Assembly (NCBI RefSeq): GCF_012979235.1
Contig: NZ_JAATWC010000001.1
Location: forward strand, 186,001 to 250,000
Reading direction: 5' to 3'
DNA: 64,000 nt
From: Dissulfurirhabdus thermomarina
GTDB taxonomy: Bacteria > Desulfobacterota > Dissulfuribacteria > Dissulfuribacterales > Dissulfurirhabdaceae
This document shows, piece by piece, positions 9,395-16,942 of the stretch (position 1 is its first letter; every line of letters begins with the position of its first letter). A model generated the notes under the pieces. It was not told the DNA's origin. It did not search any database and saw only the letters and a list, made by a program, of their open reading frames with translations. Both the position numbers and the translations under genes were made by a program.

Positions 9395-9945
9395 ACCGGG
9401 GGACCCTCTTGGCCGCCTTCTTCGCGGCGGTGGTCCTGGCGGCGGCAGCCGGGGCCGCGGCCGCCCCGCCGCCGCTAGGGCCCTACGCGGTGATCGTGAC
9501 CCGCGATCCCTTCGACCCGGAACGGGGAAAGGGGGCGCTGGCACCGGGGGCCGCGGAGTTGTCGGGCACGGAGCTCGCCTCTCGCTACCGCGTGGAGGGG
9601 ACGGTGATCGCGGGCGCCCGGCGCCAGGCCTTCCTCCGCGACACCCAGGGCGGGGACCTCGCCAAGGTCCGGGTGGTGGCCGTGGGGGACGTGCTGGAGG
9701 GCTACCGGGTGACGGCCATCACGGCGAAGACCGTGGAGCTCGTGGGCCCCGAGGGGCGGATGGTCCTCCGGGTCTTCGCCCGGGGCCGGGGCGAAGGCGG
9801 CGCCCGGCGGCCGGTGGGGATCGCCACGCCGAGGCCCGCGCCGCCGTCGCCGGGGGGCACCGTCAAAAAAGGCAGAGTGCCGCCTCCACCCACCGCTCCG
9901 GGGACCCGCCGCCGGGCACCCATCTACCGCCCGCCCGGCCGCTGA
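9391..9945 (+). CDS. GspC/PilP-like periplasmic protein of the type II operon
   Basis: A 184-residue exported protein with a GTG start overlapping the gspD stop. It has a hydrophobic N-terminal segment (about 5-25) and a DPFDPERGKG motif. A small beta domain follows (about 55-130, 'YRVEGTVIAGARRQAFLRD' onward), resembling the homology region of GspC, which binds the GspD N0 domain, or the PilP beta-sandwich. The tail is Pro/Arg-rich. The canonical PDZ domain of GspC is absent. A GspC substitute is the best reading from context, but this is inference. Confidence 0.6.
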   Translation: MNRGTLLAAFFAAVVLAAAAGAAAAPPPLGPYAVIVTRDPFDPERGKGALAPGAAELSGTELASRYRVEGTVIAGARRQAFLRDTQGGDLAKVRVVAVGDVLEGYRVTAITAKTVELVGPEGRMVLRVFARGRGEGGARRPVGIATPRPAPPSPGGTVKKGRVPPPPTAPGTRRRAPIYRPPGR

Positions 9946-9973
9946 CGCGGATTTGCCCTCGAACGTCCGCATC

Positions 9974-9988
9974 GGGGCCGAAGGCCCC
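9974..9988. terminator. Hairpin between converging operons
   Basis: GGGGCC (9974-9979) and GGCCCC (9983-9988) pair around a three-base loop. Read on the minus strand the apex is a cUUCGg-type tetraloop, a common stabiliser of terminators. It lies between the end of the gsp operon and the end of the fabD/selenoprotein operon. There is no T-tract, so intrinsic termination is uncertain; it may simply protect the transcript 3' ends. Confidence 0.45.
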
Positions 9989-10000
9989 CTTCGCGCCGCC

Positions 10001-10022
10001 GCGGGGGCGTGTCGGCCCCCGC
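10001..10022 (-). terminator. Perfect 8-bp stem-loop just after the selenoprotein stop
   Basis: GCGGGGGC (10001-10008) and GCCCCCGC (10015-10022) are perfect inverted repeats around a six-base loop. The stem begins three bases after the TAG of the minus-strand selenoprotein gene. No U-run follows on the minus strand. The placement suggests a terminator or transcript-end hairpin for the fabD operon. Confidence 0.45.
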
Positions 10023-10025
10023 ACG

Positions 10026-10232
10026 CTAGAGGCGGTCGCACCGGACGCCGGCCAGGCGCCGCTCGATGGCTTCGTCCAGCTCGTCGGCGTACTCGGCGAG
10101 GGAGAAGCTTCGGCCGCAGGCCCTGCACCGCAGGACCACCGACCTTCAGCGGATACAGAGTTCCAGCGGCTGGCCGCAGCCCCGGCATGCCAGGGCGGCG
10201 GCCGCCTCGGCCATGTGCCGGTAGGGGATCAT
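10026..10232 (-). CDS. Small dual-CxxC selenoprotein with in-frame UGA (Sec)
   Basis: A 68-codon frame from ATG (10232) to TAG (10026), interrupted only by TGA at 10148-10146, read here as selenocysteine (residue 29). The protein has CRGC (16-19), a redox-type CxxU motif (C26-I-R-U29), CRAC (36-39) and the tail VRCDRL. From memory, a family named 'dual CXXC motif small (seleno)protein' occurs in Desulfobacterota, and this order of motifs fits it. A bacterial-type SECIS hairpin follows the UGA. The ATG overlaps the fabD stop (ATGA), so it is co-translated with fabD. Function unknown; a metal-binding or thiol/selenol redox role is likely. An ordinary gene finder would miss it or stop at residue 28. 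Confidence 0.85.
10120..10148 (-). promoter_or_regulatory. UGA codon plus bacterial SECIS element
   Basis: Downstream of the UGA (10148-10146) the minus-strand RNA folds into a stem GUCCUGC/GCAGGGC (10136-10130 with 10126-10120; six Watson-Crick pairs and one U-G). The apical loop is GGU, starting 17 nt after the UGA. A GGU-containing loop about 16-20 nt behind the UGA is what SelB recognises in E. coli fdhF-type SECIS elements. The hairpin lies inside the coding sequence, as bacterial SECIS elements do. Confidence 0.82.
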
Positions 10233-11188
10233 GCCGGGCCTCCTTCTCCCTGGCCCAGGGCGCGGCGGATCTCGGCGAGGCCGTCGGGGTCTTCCGCCTG
10301 GAGCACCCGGACGGCTTCGCCGGGGAGGGACTTCCGGACGAGATTCGACAGGACCTGCTTCGGCCCCACCTCGAGGAACGTGTCGATGCCGTCGGCCCGC
10401 ATTCGGACCACGGTCTCGTACCAGCGGACCGGGGAGACCATCTGGGCCTTGGCGTGGCGGCGGATGGCCTCCGGGTCTTGCTCCGGTTCGGCGGTGACGT
10501 TGAGGTAGACGGGGACCTCCGGGGCCCGGAATTCCACCTGGTCCAGGAGGGCCGCAAAGGCCCCGGCGGCCTCCGCCATGAGGGGGCTGTGAAAGGCGCC
10601 GGAGACCTTGAGGGGGATGGCCCGCGCCCCGGCGGCCTTGACCGCCTCGCAGAGCTGCTTCACCAGGGGGGCCTCGCCGGTGGCCACGATCTGCTCGGGC
10701 GAGTTGTGATTGGCCAGGGTGAGGGCCCCTTCCCGGGCGATGGGGGCCATGAGGGCCTCGAGGGCACTCCGGTCCATGCCGAGCACCGCCGCCATGGCGC
10801 CCGGGTGCCGGGTGCCGGCCTCTTCCATGAGCCGGCCCCGGTGGTGGACGAGCCGGAACGTGTCCTCGGTGGAGAGCACCCCGGCGGCCCACAGGGCGGG
10901 GTACTCCCCGAGGCTGTGCCCGGCGGCCGCGGCGGGGACGAGGCCCGAGGCCCGGGCGGCGGCGGCGGCGGCCATCTCCACGGCGGTGAGGGCCGGCTGG
11001 AGGTGAGCGGTCCGGGTGAGTTCCTCCATGGGGCCCTCGAAACACAGCCGGGCCAGGGGCAGTCCGGTCACCGCCTCTCCGGTCTCGAAGATCCGCCGGG
11101 CCTCGTCCAATGCCTCGGCGAAGGCCCGCCCCATGCCCACCACCTGGGAACCCTGGCCGGGGAAGACGTAGGCGATCCTGGCCTTCAC
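10229..11188 (-). CDS. fabD: FabD, malonyl-CoA:ACP transacylase
   Basis: Loads malonyl groups onto acyl carrier protein for fatty acid synthesis. The protein is 319 aa. Motifs are the N-terminal FPGQGSQVVGMG, the nucleophile elbow GHSLGEYPAL with its active Ser, the catalytic His in the SGAFHSPLM segment, and the conserved NHNSPEQIV. The start taken is GTG at 11188, overlapping the stop of the upstream GcvH-like gene (GTGA); the longer open frame is only a shadow of that gene. It is unusual that fabD is separated from the fabH...fabG-acpP-fabF cluster at 27.8-34.3 kb, where it commonly resides. Confidence 0.95.
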   Translation of the reverse strand: MKARIAYVFPGQGSQVVGMGRAFAEALDEARRIFETGEAVTGLPLARLCFEGPMEELTRTAHLQPALTAVEMAAAAAARASGLVPAAAAGHSLGEYPALWAAGVLSTEDTFRLVHHRGRLMEEAGTRHPGAMAAVLGMDRSALEALMAPIAREGALTLANHNSPEQIVATGEAPLVKQLCEAVKAAGARAIPLKVSGAFHSPLMAEAAGAFAALLDQVEFRAPEVPVYLNVTAEPEQDPEAIRRHAKAQMVSPVRWYETVVRMRADGIDTFLEVGPKQVLSNLVRKSLPGEAVRVLQAEDPDGLAEIRRALGQGEGGPA

Positions 11189-11625
11189 TCGTCGAACTCC
11201 TCCTCGTCTTCCACCTCGTCGTCTTCTTCCTCGGCCATCCGGACCTCCTCCAGGTACTCGGCGTATTCCTCGGGGGAGAGGAGATCGTCCAGCTCCTCGG
11301 GGTTGGACGGTTCCAGCCGGACCAGCCACCCGTCCTCGTAGGGGTCGGTGTTGACCAGGGAGGGGTGGTTCAGCACCGCTTCGTTGACCGCCAGGAGGCG
11401 GCCGGAGAGCGGCGCCACGAGGTCTTCGAGGCCGCTTTCGCCCTCGATGGTGGCGAAGACCTCGTCCCGGATCAGCTCGTCGGTGCCCTCCGCCAGCTCG
11501 AAGGCCTCGATCTCCCCGAGCCGTTGCTGGCCGAACTCGGTGAGACCGACCACGGCCGTGCCGTCGTCCTCAGGCCGGGTCCACATGTGTCCCTCGGTGT
11601 AGAACAGGTCTTCGAGTATCAGCAT
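11185..11625 (-). CDS. GcvH-like protein lacking the lipoyl lysine
   Basis: A 146-residue protein that aligns along its length with glycine cleavage H protein: YTEGHMWTRP near the N-terminus, VVGLTEFGQQRLGEIEAFEL, APLSGRLLAVNEAVLNHPSL, then DPYEDGWLVRL and EELDDLLSPEEYAEYLEE. Where GcvH has the lipoylated Lys (ESVKAVSDLYAPVSG), this protein has GESGLEDLVAPLSG, with Ser64 at the lysine position. There is no lysine anywhere in the sequence. A very acidic tail (about 128-146) follows. It heads an operon with fabD and the selenoprotein. It cannot act as a classical lipoyl carrier; a structural, regulatory or protein-binding role is possible. Confidence 0.8.
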   Translation of the reverse strand: MLILEDLFYTEGHMWTRPEDDGTAVVGLTEFGQQRLGEIEAFELAEGTDELIRDEVFATIEGESGLEDLVAPLSGRLLAVNEAVLNHPSLVNTDPYEDGWLVRLEPSNPEELDDLLSPEEYAEYLEEVRMAEEEDDEVEDEEEFDE

Positions 11626-11763
11626 GGCCGGGACTCCTTCGGGGAAGCTTCCCTCTCCTGGATCGGCCCAATGGCCCGTGGACTCAAAAGCCGGGGCCCG
11701 GACCCTTACTAACGGGAAAAGGCCGGGTCCGCAACCGCTTTTGGGCGGCGGGGGAGAGACCTC

Positions 11764-12795
11764 TCAGCCGCCGATGGCCGACATGGCCCGGCGGCAGGAG
11801 GGGGCCTGCCCGGGATCGGCCTGTTCGGCGTAGCCGGAGGGCTTGCGGAGGACGGCCTCGCGGAAGAAATCGGCCAGCGCCGCGTCGGAGTCCATCCCGC
11901 GGAGGGCCTCCCGGACGTCGATCTCCTCGTCGGAGAAGAGACAGAGCCGGAGGCGGCCGTCGGCGGTGATCCGGACGCGGTTGCAGTCGGCGCAGAAGTG
12001 ACGGCTCATGGCGCTGATGAAGCCGATCTCCCCGGGGGCCCCGGGGGCGCGGAACACCGCCGCCGGGCCCGCGTCCCGCCCCCGGGGGACCGGGGCGAGG
12101 GGCCCGGTGAGCCGTTCCACCTCGCGCCGGATCTCTTCCCCGGAAAGGAGCTGGTCCGGGCTCCAGCCCGTGTCCTGGCCCACGGGCATGAACTCGATGA
12201 AGCGGACCTGGACCGGGAGTTCCAGGCTGAGGGCGGCCAGGTCGCGGATCTCGTCGTCGTTGGTGCCCCGGATGACCACGGCGTTCACCTTGACCGGGTG
12301 GTAGCCGGCCCGGACGGCCGCCCGGATGCCCCGGACGACCCGGCGGTGGGCGTCGCGGCCCGTAAGCGCCTGGAAGCGCTCGGGCCTCAGGGTGTCGAGG
12401 CTGATGTTGATGTGCCGGAGGCCGGCCTCGTAGAGGGGTGCGGCCTTGTCCTCGAGGAGGACGGCGTTGGTGGTGAGGCTGACGCGCTCGATGTCCGGGA
12501 TGGACCGCAGGCCCTGGACCAGTTCCACCACGTCGCTCCGGACGAGGGGTTCCCCGCCCGTGAGCCGCACCTTGCGGATCCCGAGGCGGCCGAGCACCCG
12601 GCACATCCGGAGGATCTCCTCCCGGCGGAGGATGGCCTCGTGGGGGAGCCACTTGAAGGTGCCCCGAACGTTGCAGTAGCGGCAGCGGAGGTTGCACCGG
12701 TCGGTGATGGAGAGCCGGAGGTAGGTGATGCGGCGGCCGTGGGCGTCGGCGAGGGGCGTCGTCGGAGACATGGCGGGTGGTTCGGTCGGGTTCAT
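11764..12795 (-). CDS. moaA: MoaA, GTP 3',8-cyclase (molybdenum cofactor)
   Basis: Radical SAM enzyme that starts molybdopterin synthesis from GTP. The N-terminal cluster motif is CNLRCRYC, preceded by YLRLSITDR. A second [4Fe-4S] motif, CADCNRVRITADGRLRLC, is present, and the chain ends in the conserved double Gly (SAIGG). ATG at 12795 gives 343 aa; a second ATG at 12771 gives 335 aa and a leader length nearer the family norm. Neither has a strong ribosome binding site. No other moa gene is in the window. A molybdenum- or tungsten-enzyme (for example a formate dehydrogenase) would fit with selenoprotein use, but that is inference. Confidence 0.95.
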   Translation of the reverse strand: MNPTEPPAMSPTTPLADAHGRRITYLRLSITDRCNLRCRYCNVRGTFKWLPHEAILRREEILRMCRVLGRLGIRKVRLTGGEPLVRSDVVELVQGLRSIPDIERVSLTTNAVLLEDKAAPLYEAGLRHINISLDTLRPERFQALTGRDAHRRVVRGIRAAVRAGYHPVKVNAVVIRGTNDDEIRDLAALSLELPVQVRFIEFMPVGQDTGWSPDQLLSGEEIRREVERLTGPLAPVPRGRDAGPAAVFRAPGAPGEIGFISAMSRHFCADCNRVRITADGRLRLCLFSDEEIDVREALRGMDSDAALADFFREAVLRKPSGYAEQADPGQAPSCRRAMSAIGG

Positions 12796-12832
12796 CTCTG
12801 CGTGTGCGGCGCCCCTGGGTCCGGGGGCGTTC

Positions 12833-14119
12833 TCATTCCTTCTCCCGCCAGATCCGGGCCCCCACGGCGGCGAGCTTTTCCTCCATGCGCCAATAGCCGC
12901 GGTCGAGGTGGTAGATCCGCGAGACCGTGGTCCGCCCCCGGGCGGCCAGCCCGGCAAGCACCAGGGAGGCGCTGGCCCGGAGGTCCGTTGCCATGACCGG
13001 AGCGCCGAGGAGTTCCTTGACGCCCCGAACGATGGCGCTTCGCCCCTCGATCCGGATGTCCGCCCCCAGGCGGTTGAGCTCGGCCACGTGCATGAACCGG
13101 TTCTCGAAGATGGTCTCGGTCAAGACGCTCATCCCGTCGGCGAGGCTCACCACGGCCATGAGCTGGGCCTGGAGGTCGGTGGGGAAGCCCGGGTAGGGCA
13201 GGGTCTTCATGTCCACGCCCCTCAGGCGCCCGCTCCGGCGGACACGGATGCAACGGCCGTCGACCTCGATTTGTAACCCCGTGGCCCTGAGCTTGGCAAG
13301 GGCCGCCGGGAGGTGGTCGGGACGGGCGTTTTCGATCTCCACCTCGCCGCCCGCCGTTCCCACGGCCATGATGTAGGTTCCGGCCTCGATCCGGTCCGGG
13401 ATGATGGTCCACGTGACGGGGGAGAGGGCGGAGACGCCCTCGATGACCACCGTCTCGGTGCCGAGGCCGTGGATGCGGGCCCCCATGGCCTGGAGCATCT
13501 CGCCCAGGGAGACCACCTCGGGTTCCCGGGCGGCGTTCTTGATGACGGTGGTGCCGCGGGCGGTGGCCGCCGCCATCATGAGGTTTTCCGTGCCGGTGAC
13601 CGAGGGGGTGTCGAGGTAGATCTGGGCGCCGTTGAGGCGGCTGGCCCGGGCCTCCACGTAGCCGGCCCGGAGCTGGAGCTTCGCCCCCATGAGTTCGAGG
13701 CCCCGGAGGTGGAAGTCGATGGGACGGGCGCCGATGGCGCAGCCGCCGGGGAGCGAGACGCGGGCCTTGCCGTCCCGTGCCAGGAGCGGCCCGAGGACCA
13801 GGACCGAGGCCCGCATGGTCTTGACGAGCTCGTAGGGGGCCTCGTGGCCGGTGAGCGTGGTGGCGTCGAGCACCAGGTCGGGGACCTCGAACTCGTCCCC
13901 GGCCCCGGGCGGGGCGGCCTCCCGCCGGCAGCGGACGCCGAGGTTTTCCAAAAGACGCGAGAAGGTCCGGATATCGCGGAGGTCGGGGACGTTTCGGAGG
14001 CGGAACTCCCCCCCGGCCAGCAGGGCGGCGGCCATTGCCGGAAGGGCGGCGTTCTTCGCGCCGCTGATGCGGATGCGGCCCTTGAGCGGGCGGCCTCCCT
14101 CTATGACGAGGCGGTCCAT
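12833..14119 (-). CDS. murA: MurA, UDP-GlcNAc 1-carboxyvinyltransferase
   Basis: First committed step of peptidoglycan synthesis: transfers enolpyruvyl from PEP to UDP-GlcNAc in the cytoplasm. The 428 residues are normal. The N-terminal [27 protein letters not shown] contains the conserved substrate loop (NAALP), and the PEP-binding loop has the catalytic Cys in [10 protein letters not shown] (fosfomycin target). The C-terminal half carries [11 protein letters not shown]. It sits between secDF and moaA on the same strand; the mixed functions suggest chance co-transcription. Confidence 0.97.
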   Translation of the reverse strand: MDRLVIEGGRPLKGRIRISGAKNAALPAMAAALLAGGEFRLRNVPDLRDIRTFSRLLENLGVRCRREAAPPGAGDEFEVPDLVLDATTLTGHEAPYELVKTMRASVLVLGPLLARDGKARVSLPGGCAIGARPIDFHLRGLELMGAKLQLRAGYVEARASRLNGAQIYLDTPSVTGTENLMMAAATARGTTVIKNAAREPEVVSLGEMLQAMGARIHGLGTETVVIEGVSALSPVTWTIIPDRIEAGTYIMAVGTAGGEVEIENARPDHLPAALAKLRATGLQIEVDGRCIRVRRSGRLRGVDMKTLPYPGFPTDLQAQLMAVVSLADGMSVLTETIFENRFMHVAELNRLGADIRIEGRSAIVRGVKELLGAPVMATDLRASASLVLAGLAARGRTTVSRIYHLDRGYWRMEEKLAAVGARIWREKE

Positions 14120-14128
14120 GGCGGTTCG

Positions 14129-14163
14129 GGGGCGGCCCCGGCGCTTGCCGGCGGGGCCGCCCC
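14129..14163. repeat. Perfect 12-bp inverted repeat between secDF and murA
   Basis: GGGGCGGCCCCG (14129-14140) and CGGGGCCGCCCC (14152-14163) form a perfect inverted repeat. It starts ten bases upstream of the murA ATG (minus strand) and lies just past the secDF stop. It could fold into a strong hairpin in RNA that affects termination after secDF or murA translation. No T-tract is present. Confidence 0.5.
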
Positions 14164-14180
14164 ATGGGTCTCCCTTCCGG

Positions 14181-16751
14181 TCACGTCCGCGGGGCCTTGC
14201 CCTTGTGCCAGGCGTGGACGATGGGGCTCGCCACGAAGACCGAAGAATAGGTCCCCACGATGACGCCGAGGAGGAGCGCCAGGGCGAAGTCGAAGATCAC
14301 CACCCCGCCGAAGAGCACGAGGCACAGGATGACCATGAGGGTCGTCAGCGAGGTGATGATGGTCCGGCCCAGCATCTCGTTCACGCTCAGGTTGATGATC
14401 TCGGCGAAGGCCCCCCGGCCGTGGCGCCGGAGGTTCTCGCGGATCCGGTCGAAGATCACCACCGTGTCGGTGAGGGAGTAGCCGGCCAGGGTGAGCAGCG
14501 CCGTCACCAGGATGAGGGTGATCTCCCGGCCGGTGAGGTAGAAGATCCCCAGGACGGCCAGGACGTCGTGGAAGGTGGCCGCCGCCGCCGCGACCCCGAA
14601 GCTCACGTTGAACCGGAAGGCGAGGTAGCCGATGATGCCCGCCAGGGAGATGGCGATGGCGATGAGGGCCTTGTGCCGGAGATCCCGGCTGACCGCGGAG
14701 CCGATCTCGGTCTTGCTCTCCATCACGAAGCCCGCGTCCGGGAGTCCCTTCCGGAGGGCCCCGGTGAGCCGGCTCTCGGTGTCGCCCACCGTGGCCATGG
14801 CCTTCTTGAGCCGCACGATGAGGACGTGTTCCTTCTGGACGTCCTGGAGGGTGATGCCCTCGAGACCGGTGGCCGCAAGGGCGCGGCGGACGTCGGCGAG
14901 GGCAAAGGGTTTCTCGGCCCGGTACTGGATCATGGTCCCCCCGGCGAAGTCGACCCCCAGGTTGGCGGCGCCGCGCCAGATCTGCACGAAGGCCACGAGG
15001 CCCAGGGCCACCAGGAGGCCCGAGATCACGTATGCGATCCGCCGCCGGCCGATGAAGTCGATCCGGGTCTTGCGGATGACCTGGAGGAAGGAGAGGTCCT
15101 TCAGAGCGCGCTTGGCCAGCATCCAGTCGTAGACGATCCGGGTGCCGAAGATGGCGGTGAAGAGGTTGATGAGGATACCGGCGGAGAGGGTGACCGCGAA
15201 GCCCTTGATGGGTCCCGTCCCGAAGAGAAAGAGGGCCAGGGCCGTGATGAGGGTGGTGACGTGGGCGTCCACGATGGTCCAGAAGGCCTTGTCGTAGCCG
15301 CCGTCGATGAAGGCCTTGAGGGGCTTGCCGAGGGCCTTTTCCTCCCGCATGCGCTCGAAGATGAGGACGTTGGAGTCCACCCCCATGCCCACGGTGAGAA
15401 TGATGCCCGCGATGCCGGGCAGGGTCAGCGTGGCCTGAAAGAGGGCGAGCACCGCGAAGAGGAACAGGATGTTGAGGGCCATGGCGACGTCGGCCACCAG
15501 GCCGGAGAACCGGTAGTAGAAGACCATGAAGACCACGACGAGGGCCGCCCCCACGAGGCCGGAGAAGAGGCCGCGGCGGACGGAGTCGCGGCCGAGGGAG
15601 GGTCCCACGGTGACGTTCTGGATGATCTTCACCGGGGCGGGCAGGGCGCCGGCCCGGAGCACGATGGCGAGGTCCGAGGCCTCCTCGTAGGAGAAGGTGC
15701 CGGTGATCTGGGCGTGGCCGCCGGCGATCCGCTCCTGGATCACCGGGGCCGAGCGCACCACGTCGTCCAGGACGATGGCGAGCCGGCGCTTGACGTTCTC
15801 GGCGGTGATCCGCTCGAAGCGCCGCGCGCCCTGGTCGGTGAACTCCATGGCCACGTAGGGGCCGCGGTAGGTGTCCACCCGGACGTAGGCGTCCTTGACG
15901 AGGTCGCCCGTCATGAGCGTCCGGTCCTTCAAGAGGATGGGCACCTTCCGGACCCGCCCGGTCCGGCGGTCCACGATCTTCTGGAGGTAGACGGCGTCGC
16001 CCTCGGGGATGAAACCCCGGAGGGCGGCGTTGAGCGTCTTGACGTCGTAGTCCGCCGGGAGGCGGCCGTCGGCGATGGCGTCGGAGATGAGGCGGTCGAG
16101 GTCCACTCCCGCCGCCTCGTCCACCAGCTTGAACTTGAGCTGCGCCGTCTGGCCGATGAGCTTGAGGGCCCGCTTCGGGTCCTTCACGCCGGGCAGCTGG
16201 ACGACGATCTCGTCCTGTCCCTGGCGGACGATGACGGGTTCGGTCACCCCGAACTGGTCGATGCGGTTGCGGATGATCTCCAGAGATTGTTCCACGGCGT
16301 GGTCCCGGAGGAACTTCTCGGCCTTGGGGGCCAGCGTGAGGCGGAGCCGGGGGAAGGCCCCCTCGGTGGGCACTTCCTGGGCCTCGAGGTCGAACTCCTC
16401 CTGGACGAGGTGCTTGGCCGTCTCGAGGGCCCGCTTGTTGGGCAGCGAGATCACGATGTGCCCGGGCTCGGCGTTCCGGAGGCGGCGGGCCGTGATGCCC
16501 CTGCTCTTCAGGGCGTCGAGGAGGTCGCGGACCTTGTTCTCGGTGGCGTTGATCACGGCCTGGTCCACGTCCACCTTGAGGATGAGGTGCATGCCGCCCT
16601 GGAGGTCGAGGCCCAGCTTGAGCCGCTGGTTGTAGACGTGGCGGGTGAACCAGTCAGGGAGGCCGGAGGTGAAGGAGGGGAGGACGAGGACCGCGGAAAC
16701 CGCCACGAGGGCGGCCATGAGCAGGACCTTCCAGCGAAGCGCCTTTGGCAT
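14181..16751 (-). CDS. secDF: SecDF, fused protein-translocase subunit
   Basis: Inner-membrane, proton-driven accessory of the SecYEG translocon. In one 856-residue frame there is a complete SecD ([11 protein letters not shown] near 40, six C-terminal membrane helices to about 530) followed by a complete SecF ([14 protein letters not shown] near 595 and helices to the end), so about twelve transmembrane segments. In most proteobacteria secD and secF are separate genes; fusions are known in Bacillus and some other lineages. The ATG at 16751 has a good ribosome binding site (AAGGAG, nine bases ahead). No yajC lies next to it. Confidence 0.95.
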   Translation of the reverse strand: MPKALRWKVLLMAALVAVSAVLVLPSFTSGLPDWFTRHVYNQRLKLGLDLQGGMHLILKVDVDQAVINATENKVRDLLDALKSRGITARRLRNAEPGHIVISLPNKRALETAKHLVQEEFDLEAQEVPTEGAFPRLRLTLAPKAEKFLRDHAVEQSLEIIRNRIDQFGVTEPVIVRQGQDEIVVQLPGVKDPKRALKLIGQTAQLKFKLVDEAAGVDLDRLISDAIADGRLPADYDVKTLNAALRGFIPEGDAVYLQKIVDRRTGRVRKVPILLKDRTLMTGDLVKDAYVRVDTYRGPYVAMEFTDQGARRFERITAENVKRRLAIVLDDVVRSAPVIQERIAGGHAQITGTFSYEEASDLAIVLRAGALPAPVKIIQNVTVGPSLGRDSVRRGLFSGLVGAALVVVFMVFYYRFSGLVADVAMALNILFLFAVLALFQATLTLPGIAGIILTVGMGVDSNVLIFERMREEKALGKPLKAFIDGGYDKAFWTIVDAHVTTLITALALFLFGTGPIKGFAVTLSAGILINLFTAIFGTRIVYDWMLAKRALKDLSFLQVIRKTRIDFIGRRRIAYVISGLLVALGLVAFVQIWRGAANLGVDFAGGTMIQYRAEKPFALADVRRALAATGLEGITLQDVQKEHVLIVRLKKAMATVGDTESRLTGALRKGLPDAGFVMESKTEIGSAVSRDLRHKALIAIAISLAGIIGYLAFRFNVSFGVAAAAATFHDVLAVLGIFYLTGREITLILVTALLTLAGYSLTDTVVIFDRIRENLRRHGRGAFAEIINLSVNEMLGRTIITSLTTLMVILCLVLFGGVVIFDFALALLLGVIVGTYSSVFVASPIVHAWHKGKAPRT

Positions 16752-16883
16752 GACCTGAGACTCCTTGTGCCGGGCCGCCGGCGGCGCGGGCGCCCGGCGG
16801 CGGGGAAAGGAAGAGGCGGCGGATCTCCACCGCACGGCGTCTGGAAAGACAGGGACTTTTTAGCGGGAAGCGGCCAGTTTTGC

Positions 16884-16921
16884 AAGGAAGAAGGGCCGGG
16901 ACGCCCTCGGCGCCCCGGCCC
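16884..16921 (-). terminator. Intrinsic terminator after flgE
   Basis: A 13-pair stem (16909-16921 with 16893-16905 on the minus strand, one G-U pair, three-base loop GAG) of GGGCCGGGGCGCC type is followed by UUCUUCCUU. It lies 22 nt past the flgE stop and would end the fliK-flgD-flgE transcript before secDF. Confidence 0.75.
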
Positions 16922-16942
16922 CCGGTGTCGTCCCGGGCCCGG

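Noticed and set aside
10146-10148. Treating the in-frame TGA as a true stop (or a sequence error) that splits the small CxxC gene
   Set aside because: The frame resumes with CxxC and a family-like tail, and a well-placed SECIS hairpin follows, so selenocysteine is the better reading.
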